From Chelydra serpentina (lineage: Eukaryota; Chordata; Testudines; Chelydridae): a stretch of DNA of 64,000 nucleotides. Position numbers and translations under genes: made by a program. Under the pieces are notes generated by a model. The model was not told the origin of the DNA, did not search any database, and saw only the letters and a program-made list of their open reading frames with translations. The stretch covers positions 5,828,001 to 5,892,000 of the forward strand of contig JBAIAC010000007.1 in NCBI GenBank assembly GCA_037349315.1, given 5' to 3'. This document shows positions 10,001-22,000 of this stretch, one piece after another; position 1 is the first letter of the stretch; each line of letters begins with the position of its first letter.

Positions 10001-13000
10001 TTCCTATAGCCAAGCTACATTGGAGGACAGACTACACCAGCGGTGTCCAATAGAAATTTGATGCTAGCCACACTTGTGGTTTTGAATTTTTCTTATTCGC
10101 TACATTATAAAAAAGGATTAAAAAACATACTACAAACAACATTTCAAATAGAAAAAATAAGTAGATATTACCAAAAAATATATTAATAGGTACTACTAAC
10201 ACAAAATTACTATATCCTAGCCATGTTACGAAGCTGTATATCAAAGCACGCAACCTGTCTTCCAGTACTGTTGTCTTCAATACACCAATGCATTGCTCAT
10301 GCATTAGCCACAATTCAATAGCCTGTTTGCCACATGTGGCTAGTGGCGAACGTATTGGACACCGCTGGACTAGACTATCACAATGGTCCATGCTAACCCT
10401 ACATTCTATGAATTTTTTGTTCAATTCTAAAAAAGCTATTTTAAAAAAAAGTTATTCATCTATAATTTTTGCAGCATTTTACTAAGTGATGCATTGAACA
10501 TGAAAGGAGTTTATAACCAAAAAGTAAACTACATTTTTAAGCTCTTTTAGCTTTAATAATCAGATGTTAATATAGGCAAAGAAATCTATTTAATATTTCT
10601 CTCTCACCTTTTAATTACATATAATATGGAATATCTACACTAAAAAAAACCCATGTTTTGTGTAAAATTTTTAACTGTTAAAGACGTAATTATAGTCTCT
10701 TCCCTGAGCATTGGCAGTGGCTTTGCTTTCTGTGAGGTTTGTAAATTAATATTTGTTGAACGGGGAAAGAAATAATTGAAACACAGTTATCCTGATAATA
10801 CTTAAAATGATGGTGCTGAAGCTAACTGCCCAGACATACAAGACTTCTTTCTGAGTTCTTTGAATATCATGAAGGAAAATCTTTTAAAGGTCTCATAATA
10901 TGGATGTAATTCTAAAAATACTGACTTAGGGGATGAAATTCTATAGCCTGTGTTACTCAGGAGTAACCTGTCAGGCTAGATTAGAGGCCCCCAAACTGGG
11001 GTGTGTCCCCTGGAGGAACATTTGAGGGGGTGTGGTTGGGTCCGGGCCAGCCCTCATCAGGGGCAGGGAGGGAGTACCACTCAGCCCCACTCCTGGCCCT
11101 GCCCCCAGCCGCAGCCCTGGCTCCTGACCCCATCCCCGCCCCGACTGCGGCTTCCACTCCCAGCCCTGCACCCAGCTTCGGCCCTGAGCCCAGCCCTGGA
11201 CCCGCACCCAGCCTCGGCCCCTGGACGTGGCTCCATTCCAGCCCAGACCCGGCCCAGCTGCGGCCCCAGCCTTGGCTCCCTTACTCCTGTCCGCCCTCAG
11301 ATCCTGGCCCCAGCTTGTGGGGAAGGAGAGGGGGAGATGGGGTAAAGGGGAGTTGCAGCTATGAAAAGTTTGGGGACCACTGGGCTTGATGATTATAATA
11401 GTCTCTTCTGGCCTGAAATCTATCTAAAAGAAGATTGTGTGTGTGTTTTCTCTATTTAGTTGTCAAACTTAAGAGAAAGTACAGCCCCTTTAAGGAATGG
11501 TGCAAGGGTTGGATTGTTGCTATGGGAACCTACTTACTTACAACAAAACAAGTTGTTTATGAGAGATTCCTTCTGTTGGGAATTTGGTGCTTTAGGTGCA
11601 ATTTGTAGGTGGGTAGGTTGTGTAATCTTAAACTGAAGTGCCATGTGGTCAGGTAATGGTCCTGTAGTAAATTGCTAAGATGTTTACTTCACTTCATTTT
11701 ATGATAAATTATTATTTTCCTCTAATAGTTTTTCTTAGTTTCTTTCAAAATGTGTTTGATTCTTTTGAGAGTTACTGCTATGAATTCTGTTGGGTTAAAT
11801 AATGCTTTTGCCCCTTTCCTATATGCATCTTTAAAATAAATTTGTAAATCCTGAGGTTCCTTGTGAGAATACCTCCGTTCTTGAACTTCTCTGTCTCCAT
11901 GATATCCCTGTGTATAGGGATAACGGTTAGATTCCTGTAGTTTATATTGGTTGTATAAAAGTGAATAATTTAAAACTCAGTTTCCATGTTGAAAAAATGA
12001 GTTTAAATTAATAAAATCTAAATATTTTCCCCAATCCTAATCTCTCATTTAAATCAGAGATGCCAATTTTTGAAGTATAGTTCTACTCTGTAGGCTGTAA
12101 AACAACTGTAAAAAGGGGTATGGAGTGTAGTTGCAGCCATGTTGGTCCCAGAATATTAGAAACAAGGTGAGTGAAGTAATATCTTTTGTTGCACCAACTT
12201 TTGTTGGTGAGAGAAACAAGCTTTCAAGCCACAGAGAGCTCTACTTCAGGTAGGGTGACCAGATGTCCCGATTTTATAGGGACAGTTCCGATTTTTGGGT
12301 CTTTTTCTTATATAGGCTCCTATAACCCCCCCCAACCCCTGACCCAATTTTTCACACTTGCTGTCTGATCACCCTAACTTCAGGTCTGGGAAAGGTACTC
12401 CAAGCATCATAGCTTTTCACAAGGCAGTCACTCTATATCTGACCTATCAGTCCTCATCCTCAAAGGAAACCTGCACACTTTCAAAAGACAAGCTTGGGAG
12501 CTTAAATTCATTATTCTGCTAGAAACTGAAACTCATGGACTGAACAGAGACTGGATTTATGGCTTATTACAACAAGCTGTAACCCACTCTAAACCCCTCT
12601 TTTTGTCCTATGAGTGCAGAGATGTTAACAGGCCACTCTATCTTGAACGGTTCCTTAGAATATGTTCTAACTACTTATGCTAAACAATCTGTTTCACCAT
12701 GCATTTAACTGAGATGCTCAGAGTTCCTTTCCCACACCTGAAGAAGAGCTCTGTGTGACTTGAAGCTTGTCTCTCTCACCAACAGAAGTTGGTCCAACAA
12801 AAGATATTACCTCGCCAACCTTGTCTCGGTAGAAAGAAGATCCATAGTTGAATTTGAACGATTTCCAGATTCTGTGTGCCCAGCTTACATGTATAAAGAT
12901 GGTTTTCTAACTGCCAGCCTTGCAAACTCAGTCCGGAATCTGAAAGTCAGTGATTCTTCCTGGATTGTTCATTGTCACTGTGGGGCAAATTCCGACCTCA

Positions 13001-16000
13001 GTCAACCTTTGCAACCCTCAGTGGAGTTGCACAGATTCACTGTTCTTTGATGACCAGGGTAAATAGGAATGCACACACACACACACCCCTATTTTTAAAC
13101 ACTGAGGTTAGCAGATATAACTAAATACATACAAGGATCGGATTTGTAGAGTAAGAAAGGGCATCTTTAAACCTTGTCACTTTTCAGAACATTATTGAGG
13201 AGGAGACCCCATTGTGAGTTACTACATTTCACAAATTGATAAATAAGCAAACAGTTAAAAATAAGCAAGGTTAATGCATTGCAAAATTTACTTTGTTCAT
13301 TGCTTTTCAAGTACAGTTTTAACCTTGTCTGATACTACCTAGTATATTAAGAAAAGATCCACCCTCTGTGCAGCCCTCAGGGTGGGGCAAAGGAGGGCCA
13401 AGCCCTTCTTATCAAGGTGCAACGTATGTGTTTTGTTAAATAATGCACAGTAGTATTGATAAGATCTTACTACAACTTCTGTTAAATCTTTGCTGAGAGG
13501 GAGGTAAAAGGCTGTTCTGTTGTGTGTGCATTATAAAGTGTGCAGATTAGCAATATGCATATCAGCAAGGTTGTATTGTAACATAGTTTATCTGTGGCAA
13601 GCAGTGCTGCTTCATCTGAATTTTCAAGATCCTGTACTAAGTAAATTTGGTGCAGCTTGCTTTTGACTATTGGATTTGTGGTCCTCTGTGAAGCACAATG
13701 GGGGAGAATCCTGATTAATGGACCTTATAGAGCATTTGATGGTGGGTGACGGCTTTTGATGCACTTTATGATAGTGCAGGAAAAACTAATATTAATACTA
13801 TGCAGTTTTAGTTCATTTTTGTTTATTTGAAAGTTTCAGTTAGAGTTTGCACAGTTTAAATGGGGAGGAGGGATAGCTCAGTGGTTTGAGCATTGGCCTG
13901 CTAAACCCAGGGTTGTGAGTTCAATCCTTGAGGGGGCCATTTAGGGATCTGGGGCAAAAATCTGTCAGGGGACAGTACTTGGTCCTGCTAGTGAAGGCAG
14001 GGGACTGGACTCAATGACCTTTCAAGGTCCTTCCAGTTCTAGGAGATTGGCATATCTCCATTTATATTATATATAAATGTATATGTCATGTGGTGCACCC
14101 ATTCAAAACGGTCATTATTTTGACAGCATTCTCAAATTATTCAGTGCTTTATGTGAGAGAAAATAAATGTATAGTTATTTTCAAAGTGCATTGGGTTGTC
14201 TTATCACTGACTATCTTTAAAATGCAGTAGTGAATGATACTCAGATTTTTTTAGCCTTATGTTAAATGATGCCTAATGTTTGTCTTTTCATAACTTGAAG
14301 CTATTACTTGCGAAGAAACATTTATACCCTAAAATAGATAACGTGGCTTGTGTATTCAGCTGTGACGTACTTTATACCGAATTTCTACATGTTACTGAAA
14401 TAACTTTGTTTTTACCTTTATAAAATGAGACCTGAAAATTAAATTGACAAAGCGTATATTATATTCTTGTTTCACAGACGGTGATATATTTATTTCTCAG
14501 TACACTACTGGTGAGAAAGAGGCTTTGCGCGCTGTATTAAAGCAGAGGTAAGTTTGAGCTGTTAATAGTGTCTCAGCTGTTCAGTTTCTATTAAGATATG
14601 TGGTTCCTGGTTTCCCTGATCCCTCTTAGTAGCATTGGTAAAAGGAAAATGGTTCTTTATTCTCCTCCATTAATATTTTGTTTATACTTGTGGAACTATT
14701 TTTTCAGAACTCATTTTCTGGTTTGAAGTCTATTTGCCCTACAGTGTCTTTACTATTTTGTACATTTTTTTCCCTTTAATGCTTTAAAAAACTTTTTGGA
14801 ATAATGCTTTAGTGATACAAAAAATGGGGCAGGAATTGTTCTGATTTATTTAGTGCCCAAAGGATGGTAGGCATTTTACAAACAAATAAGGAGATAAGGT
14901 CCCTGCCACTAGCAGCCATCAACTTGGACTGTAGCCTGGTTACAGATTGCTTGACTAAGATCAAGTCTATACCGCAGTCTAGAACTGCATATGTAATTGA
15001 ACTAGGTGACATCCAGCGTGTAACTCCATTGTGTGTCATGGCTGCAGTCATACCATAGCCAGACCATGCCCTTAATAGTACAAACATTAACAAATGGTGC
15101 CTCTGTAACAAATCTTTATTATCTTGTTGCAATAAAGATTTAAGTAAAATTCTTCAGTGTCAGCTGTGTGGGAGAAATGTGTAATTTTTCTTTAAATGAA
15201 GTTTATTGTTGGAGAAGCCATGAATGCCTGTATGGGTCTGACCCAAGAATCTCTTGATGCCAACTGGCAAAGGGCACAGGGGTACATAGGTGTTACAGGA
15301 ATCCCCTGGGTCTGATATCTACGAGCTGGTCCAGCAAAGAATGTCCTGTAAGGTCTGTAATGAAAGTCTGTGTCATACTGGAAATCATAATCATTGTGAG
15401 ATGTATGTACAGAAAATATGTGAAGTTATGTATAGATACTAAAAATTATGTTCTTTTAGTGACCTGTCTTAACTCACAGCCCTAAAGATAATCCACATAC
15501 TCCTGGCAGGGAGATGGGAAGAGATGCTTATCTCACTCTGGCTGGTCATGTGCAAATTAAGTATTGTGTGGTTCTCAGTGGATGCCCATTTACAGACCAA
15601 GCAAAATACCAATCAATAGATTGTGGAGGTTGCAGGAAAAAACAAAGCCAGCAAGAATTATCCTGTTTAGGAGTAGGACAGTGAACTTCTGAAACGATAT
15701 CTGGGTGCAGATGAACCCTCAGGTTATTTCTTCATTCTGTGAGGACAAGTTGCTCTTGGAGTCTATCTTATGAGAAGGGATTTCATCCAGCCTGACTGAA
15801 AATGCTTTGAAAAAGACTTTCTGTAAGCTATCTTGTAAGGGATAGGGAATGCCTTGTGTATTAAGCTTAGGCTGTAGAAAGCATGTTATGATTCTGTTTT
15901 ATATGTAACCCATTTGTTTCCTGTATTCTCACTCTTTCGCGTGAATCTCTGTTCTTTGATAATAAACATATTCTTGTTTTCACTATAAGTATATCTGAGT

Positions 16001-19000
16001 GCCGTGTATTAAGTTGACTCTTACAACCTGGTGTGTACTATTCCTTTGGAGGTAGCGAATCTAGGAGTTCTGTGAGTGTCCAGTTAAACAGGGGCTGAGC
16101 ACTTCAGAGGGACATTTGGAAGGCTTGCGGGTTGGTGTGTGTGTTGCTAACCTGTACAGAGAGAGCAAGGCCTGCGGAGGCCTGGAAGGCAGCTTGTGTT
16201 GCCAGAGGCTTGTGGTTTCAGGGAGCTGATCCATAGCAGGCACAGACAAGACATCTTCATGCTAAGGGCAGGTGGTGGTGAGGGACCTCACCACTCTGGG
16301 TATCCCTGGAAAGCCTCACAATGGCTAATAGTGCTGAGGAAAGACTAGTTTATGGGGAAGGAGTGGAGGGAACGGGAACATTATGCTTGATCCAGAATTG
16401 ACATGAATGCCATTCACAGGAAGATATGTTTTGTATTTATAGAACCCAAAACCCTCCTGTATTTAAGGAGGTGAAGGTACAGCTTTTAGAAAATGTATCT
16501 ACGGAAAAGAAAGAGAGTGCTCAAGATACCAGGTCAGCACACAGCAATATAGATTCAGCTACAACCATCGCGGCAGCCACAGCGGCTGCCATTGCTACAA
16601 CAGCGCCACTTCTCAAAGTAAGACGTTTTTGGTGAAATTAGTTCTCTGTCAAGTTAAATAGTAGAAATAATAAATAAGTCTGAGGTGGCTAGTAGTGAAA
16701 CTCCCACTGTCTTTCATTTGTATCCTCTTCATATGTGCTCACAGCCATCTCGATGAACAGCATGGCTCATTGGGTCGGTAGGAGGGAATGACAAAAGGAT
16801 ACAAACACTGGGTGCTTTCAGTGAGGTCTCTTCTGTGTATTTGTAGGTGTGACCCAAGGGCCTCTTGATGCCAATTGGCAGAAGGCACAGGGTACATTGG
16901 GGTACAGGGATCTTCTGGGTTTACCAGAAGAGGTCATGTAAGATCTCTACTGAAAGTCTGTGTCCCTCTGATCATCTTAATCATTGTGAGATGTATATAC
17001 AAAAAATATGTGAGAAGTTTGTTTATATATACATGAAGGTAGCGTGCCTTGAGACAAACATGAAAGGAGAATCTCAGACATTCTGGTTGACAATGCTGGG
17101 GAAAGGACTTGGAGTAAGCTATTCTGTAGGAGATAGGGGAATGCCTTGCAAGTGAAGTTGAAGTTCTAAAAAGCGTCTTATGATTTTGTTTTCTATGTAA
17201 CTATTTGTTTCCAATATTCTTACTGTCAGCTGAGTCTCTGTTCTTTGATAATAAACTTATTCTTGCTTTCACTGTAAATATATCTAAGTGCTGTAAATTA
17301 AGCAGATTAGTGATCCTGAGTTGGATTTTGTAAACTGCTGTGTGCTATACCCTTAGGAGAAGAAGATCTAAGAGTTCGGTGAACGTTCAGTGGATCTGAG
17401 TCCTCCAGAGTGATGCTCTGAGGACTCAAGGGTTGATGCATACCTGTTGCTAACCTGTACAGAGAGCACGAGGCTTGCAGAAGCCTGGAAGGCAGCTTGT
17501 GTTGCCAGAGGCTATTGGAGTCAGGGAACTGATCCACAGCAGGCACAGACAAGATTCTCTCATGGTAAGGGCAGGTGGTAGTGAGGTGCCTTGCAGCTCT
17601 GGGTACCCTGGGAAGTGTCACATGAGATAGTGTGATGTTGTGTAGTACATAGTGTTAGGTTCTTGGGAGGCTGCGGGCCTACCCAGGGTGCTCTGCAAGA
17701 ACGAGGCCCACACACACTGAGTTATTGGCTTTATTGAAGGCAAAGTGACACATCCGCAACGGGGACTCCTGGCGTTGCTGTCACGGAGGCGGGGAACCCA
17801 GCTCACCGAAGTTCGGCCTGGTATGGAGTCCAAAAGCGGGGCAGGCTCATACAACTATATAAAAGCATCTCATACATAATGAATCAGGGGCTTTCCCCAG
17901 GCTGTGTCCGTCCCCTGGCTCAAGACCATACAAAGCAATTCTAACTAGCTCAAAACAGGTTGCAGCTGGCAGGCCGTGACCTACAGTAACCGGCCGCTGA
18001 GAAAGCGTGAGAAAGCGAAAACACCCTTGCTATGCCGTAACACAATCTTCCGTGGTTCCCTACACATAGTGAATAGGATGGGAGAAAGCCCACGTTTGAT
18101 AGATTACACTGCTGTTTATAGGTCCCCTTTGGTGTAGCTTTAACTTTTTGTCTATGGTGTAAATCTCCTTAATAAAAACTAGATGGCCAAAACTTTAGAC
18201 AACACATCGCACCTGTTATTCAAATGTGGCTGTGCCTGGTTGGTCAGTCTATCAATGTTCAAGCCAGAAAGAAGGAACTTCCCCTAACTTCTTATTGAGA
18301 TGTAACTCTATTTTGCAGAATCCAAAAAAGAGAGGTCAGGTTTGTGTTAACTGGAGAGTAAAAGGATAAATGAGGTTTGATTCCAGTGAATTTCTGTAAA
18401 ATCAAGAGGCGGTTTTCATCTGGTATTTCAAAGAGACACTGATCAGCCTTCTTACTGCTCATTTAAAAACCTACAGCATGCAGTCAACATAACATGTATA
18501 GCCGTTTCCTGAAGGTCACAGTTCACCCACAGGTATGCTCTAGATAGCATGGGAGAGAAGCGAGATGATCTTGGGGTTAAGGTACTGGATTGGGACTCAG
18601 GAGATGTAGGATCAATTCCCACCTCTGCCACAGGCTTCCTGTGTGCCCTTGGGCAAGTTACTAAATTTCTCTGTGCCTCAGTTCCTTATCTGTGAAAATA
18701 GGGATAGTACCTGTAGTAGGGTTCACTTGGGGACCAGCAGGCCTAGTAAGCAGGCCATGACTCAGTCTCTAGAGCAGGGGTCTCAACCATGTGGCCCGCG
18801 GAGTTATTTGCTACGTCCCACCAAGCTCTGAGCGGGGGTCCCCCCCCCCGCTCCCCCAGAATTATTTGCTGCGGCCGGCCAAGCTCCCCACACGCCCCCT
18901 GGAGTTATTTCCTGTGGCCACCAAGCTCCCCTACCACCACCTCCTCTCCTCCCCTCCCGCCCAGTGCGCTGCAACCCCGCTCCTCTGCCTACATCCAGGC

Positions 19001-22000
19001 ACTTCCTGCGGCCAAACAGCTGTTTGGTGGTGCTTAGTGCTTTCCAGGAGGGAGTGGGGAGCAGCGGGGAGCTGCGTGCTCAGGGGAGGAGACGGAGAAG
19101 AGGTGGGGTAGGGGATGGGACTTTGGGGAAGGGGTTGGAATGCAGTCGGGGAAGGGGTGAGAAGAGGCGGGGCAGGGCCCCATGGAGTGGGGGGGGGGGC
19201 AGGGGCAGCGCGGGGGTGTGTTTTTGTACCTTTATATGAAAAGGTGTCAGTGATGCAGCCCTCGGGCCAATGTATTAGTCCTGATGTGGCCCTCGTGGTG
19301 ATTTGAGTTTGAGATCCCTGCTCTAGAGTCCTGGGTGGTGGGGGAGGCTTATCAGGCAATATGAAGCCCTGGCAACCAAGTCAGTCTGTCCTTCTCTGGG
19401 TTGCCCCTGATCAGTCTAGAGTAGAGGGAAGGGTAGGGAAACCCGCGCTCGCCCTTTCCACGGACTCTCAACCCAGGGCCTAAGTGGGGAGGAGTGGGAA
19501 TTGTTTCTGTTCCCTCTAGCTGATACCCAGACCAGCCTACCCTGGGCCACTTCATACCCACCGCCCGGTGTTCTCTTCAGTTTGGGGCATGGCCACAGCC
19601 CTCTGCTTCATTCCTCACAGAGGGTTGTTCAAACATTCTCAGCAATTCAGATAGTTCGTAGGAGCTTCCCAGTCCTCCCTTTTCAGTGTCCTATGATTTT
19701 AGCCTTGTCAGGCAGAAGGGGAGAGAAAAAGGGGTCAGGCCCCTCGCTGCCCGTTTCGGCCTTACCCACAGTCTAGGTCCTGCCTCTGTGGATTCCTGTG
19801 TACCAGAAGGGTACTAATTGGCTTCCTTCCTGTAGATAGCCTCTTCTTCACTCTCTCTCCCAGTTTATTGCCACTATCCCATTGTAAGCAGGTCCTCCAT
19901 GTGGAGCATTCTCTGCAGCTGCTATGGGGCAGGGCCTTCTTGGTCCAGTTCCATCACCCCTTTAGTCTTAGGGAGGGGTCTGTAAACCCCCGCACAGTAC
20001 CTCATAGGTGTTGTGAGGGTAAAATCAGTAATGTTTGAGGTGCTTAGACATGGCGATGATGGATGGTCATATAAGCACATAGATACTTACCTGGTTTTCT
20101 TACTTCTGATTTATATATCTCTGACCTCTGGGGAATCAGGTGTCTGCTGACTTTGCAGATCTTTATCTGCCCCTGAAATAATTCTGTCTCATTAGGCCTT
20201 ATCGTCTGCCAACAACCATTCTACACCTGCGGAGAGTGTAATTAAATCTCTTTTTTGCCAGGGCCTCTGAAATCAGGGTATGGTTTCAGAAGCCAAGGCA
20301 AAAAGCGGATAGACAGGGTCCCCCAGAATAACAGTGGGACAGTAACACCATTTAATTCAATGTCATTTGGTGTTAATAGTGTCCCAGCTTGTCTATGTAT
20401 ATCCTGAGCGGCGAAAAACTTTTCCTGTACATCGTGTCAGCTTTTCCCAAGCTGACATTCATAAATCTGCCTCTGTGGTCCACAAGTGCCTGCATAACAG
20501 TGGAGTAGTACTCTTTGTGGTTTATGTACTCGTGCTTATTCATAGATTCTAGGGCTGGAAGGGACCTCGAGAGGTCATAGAGTCCAGCCCCCTGCCCTCA
20601 TGTGCTTCTTGAGGAGGGCAAATTATGGGCACCTGAATGCCATCAATAGCCCCTCCACAGTCAGGAAACCCCATTCTCTCAAAGTCAGCAATTACCTTTG
20701 GAATATCTTTAATGCCAACCACTTTGGGGTAAACCACATGCCTATTTGCCTCAGTAACCTCTGCCACCACTCTACCCACAGTCGACTTTCCAACCCCAAA
20801 CTGTTTGCCAATGGACCTCTAGCAGTCTGGAGTAGTCAGCTTCCAGACAACTATAGCAGCCCGCTTCTGGACTGCCAAGAGTGACCTCAGATGTGTCTCT
20901 TTACGCTGGAGGATGCGGGCAAGTTGCTCACAAAGCTCCAGAAATGTTGCTTTCTTCATGCAAAAGTTCTCGACCCACTGCTGGTCATCCCAAGTCTGCA
21001 TGATGTTGTGGTCCCACCAGTCTGTGCTTGTGGCCTTGCACCAGAAGCAGTGGTCTACGTAGGCAGCATCAGCAGCTATGAGAATTATACTGAGCATCGG
21101 AATTGAACAGGGATGGATTACAGTCTCACACGGATCCCCCCGCCAGGGCAGGGCCCTCTCTCATCTCTGCTCGTGCTCCAAGCAACGGATCCTGGTCTCA
21201 GCTCCTTTGCCTGCTGGGCACTGCTGTGGGGTGGGTCAGAGCTCCTAATTGCTGTGCATTGTCTGTGCCGTCCCCTCTCCCTACGAGTTGGACAGGAAGC
21301 AATTGTGCAGCATCCTTGGTCCGGAGCTGAGTGTGGGGCGAGTCAATCCCTGTCCTAGGCTGGGCTGGGCTGGGCTGGATGGACTGCACCAGATGAGGAG
21401 GCAACCCCCACCCCACCCCCCACTACCCTGTGAGCAGGTATGGCCTCGGCAGGGAGGTGGAAGTAAAAGAATGACTGCTTCTGCTCCCTGCTGTTGGGAA
21501 AATAGCAGCATTCGGAGGGGAGGGGGAAAAAGACTTGGCAGCCATGTATATCCCGTTAAATTCAAACACCCATGACGCCGCGATGAATTTTTTTAAAAAA
21601 ACCAAACCCGCAGTTTTCTCCGAGCAATAATGATTTGGGGGGGTTTGCCAGTGAGAGTTAATGTAAAGATTGGTTTAACATAAAAGAGAGTCTACAGCAT
21701 TCTGATAATATTGGCAAAAACAACAAGGAGTCCTTGTGGCACTTTAGAGACTAACACATTTATTTGGGCATAAGCTTTCGTGGGCTAAAACCCACTTCAT
21801 CAGATGCATGGAGTGGAACATACAGTAGGGAGGTATAAATACACAGCATATGAAAAGATGGGAGTTGCCTTACCAAGAGGGGGTCAGTGATAACGAACCA
21901 ATTCAATTTAAGTTGGAAGCAGGCAGTTCTCAATAGTTGACAAGAAGGAGTGGAAATCACTTTTGTAGTGTTAATGAGGCCAGTGTAAACAAGGTGGCCC

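Larger units (their letters stand above)
18560..20085 (+). repeat. CORE-SINE (MIR-type) split by an LTR
   Basis: The 5' part (18560-18711: ggttaaggtactgg..tgccacaggcttcctgtgtgcccttgggcaagtta) and the 3' part (19997-20085: tacctcataggtgttgtgagggtaaaatcag) are the two halves of one MIR-type SINE. They are separated by the LTR at 18712-19996. Confidence 0.75.

Noticed and set aside
13862..13940. tRNA gene
   Set aside because: A and B boxes are present, but the sequence continues into a SINE body and CR1-like tail, recurs elsewhere, and no full cloverleaf can be drawn.
18789..19239. Proline/glycine-rich frames within the hAT copy
   Set aside because: They come from the repetitive GC-rich interior of a non-autonomous element.
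21249..21605. Overlapping 90-108 codon frames in a GC-rich patch
   Set aside because: Low-complexity translations on both strands with no recognisable motif.
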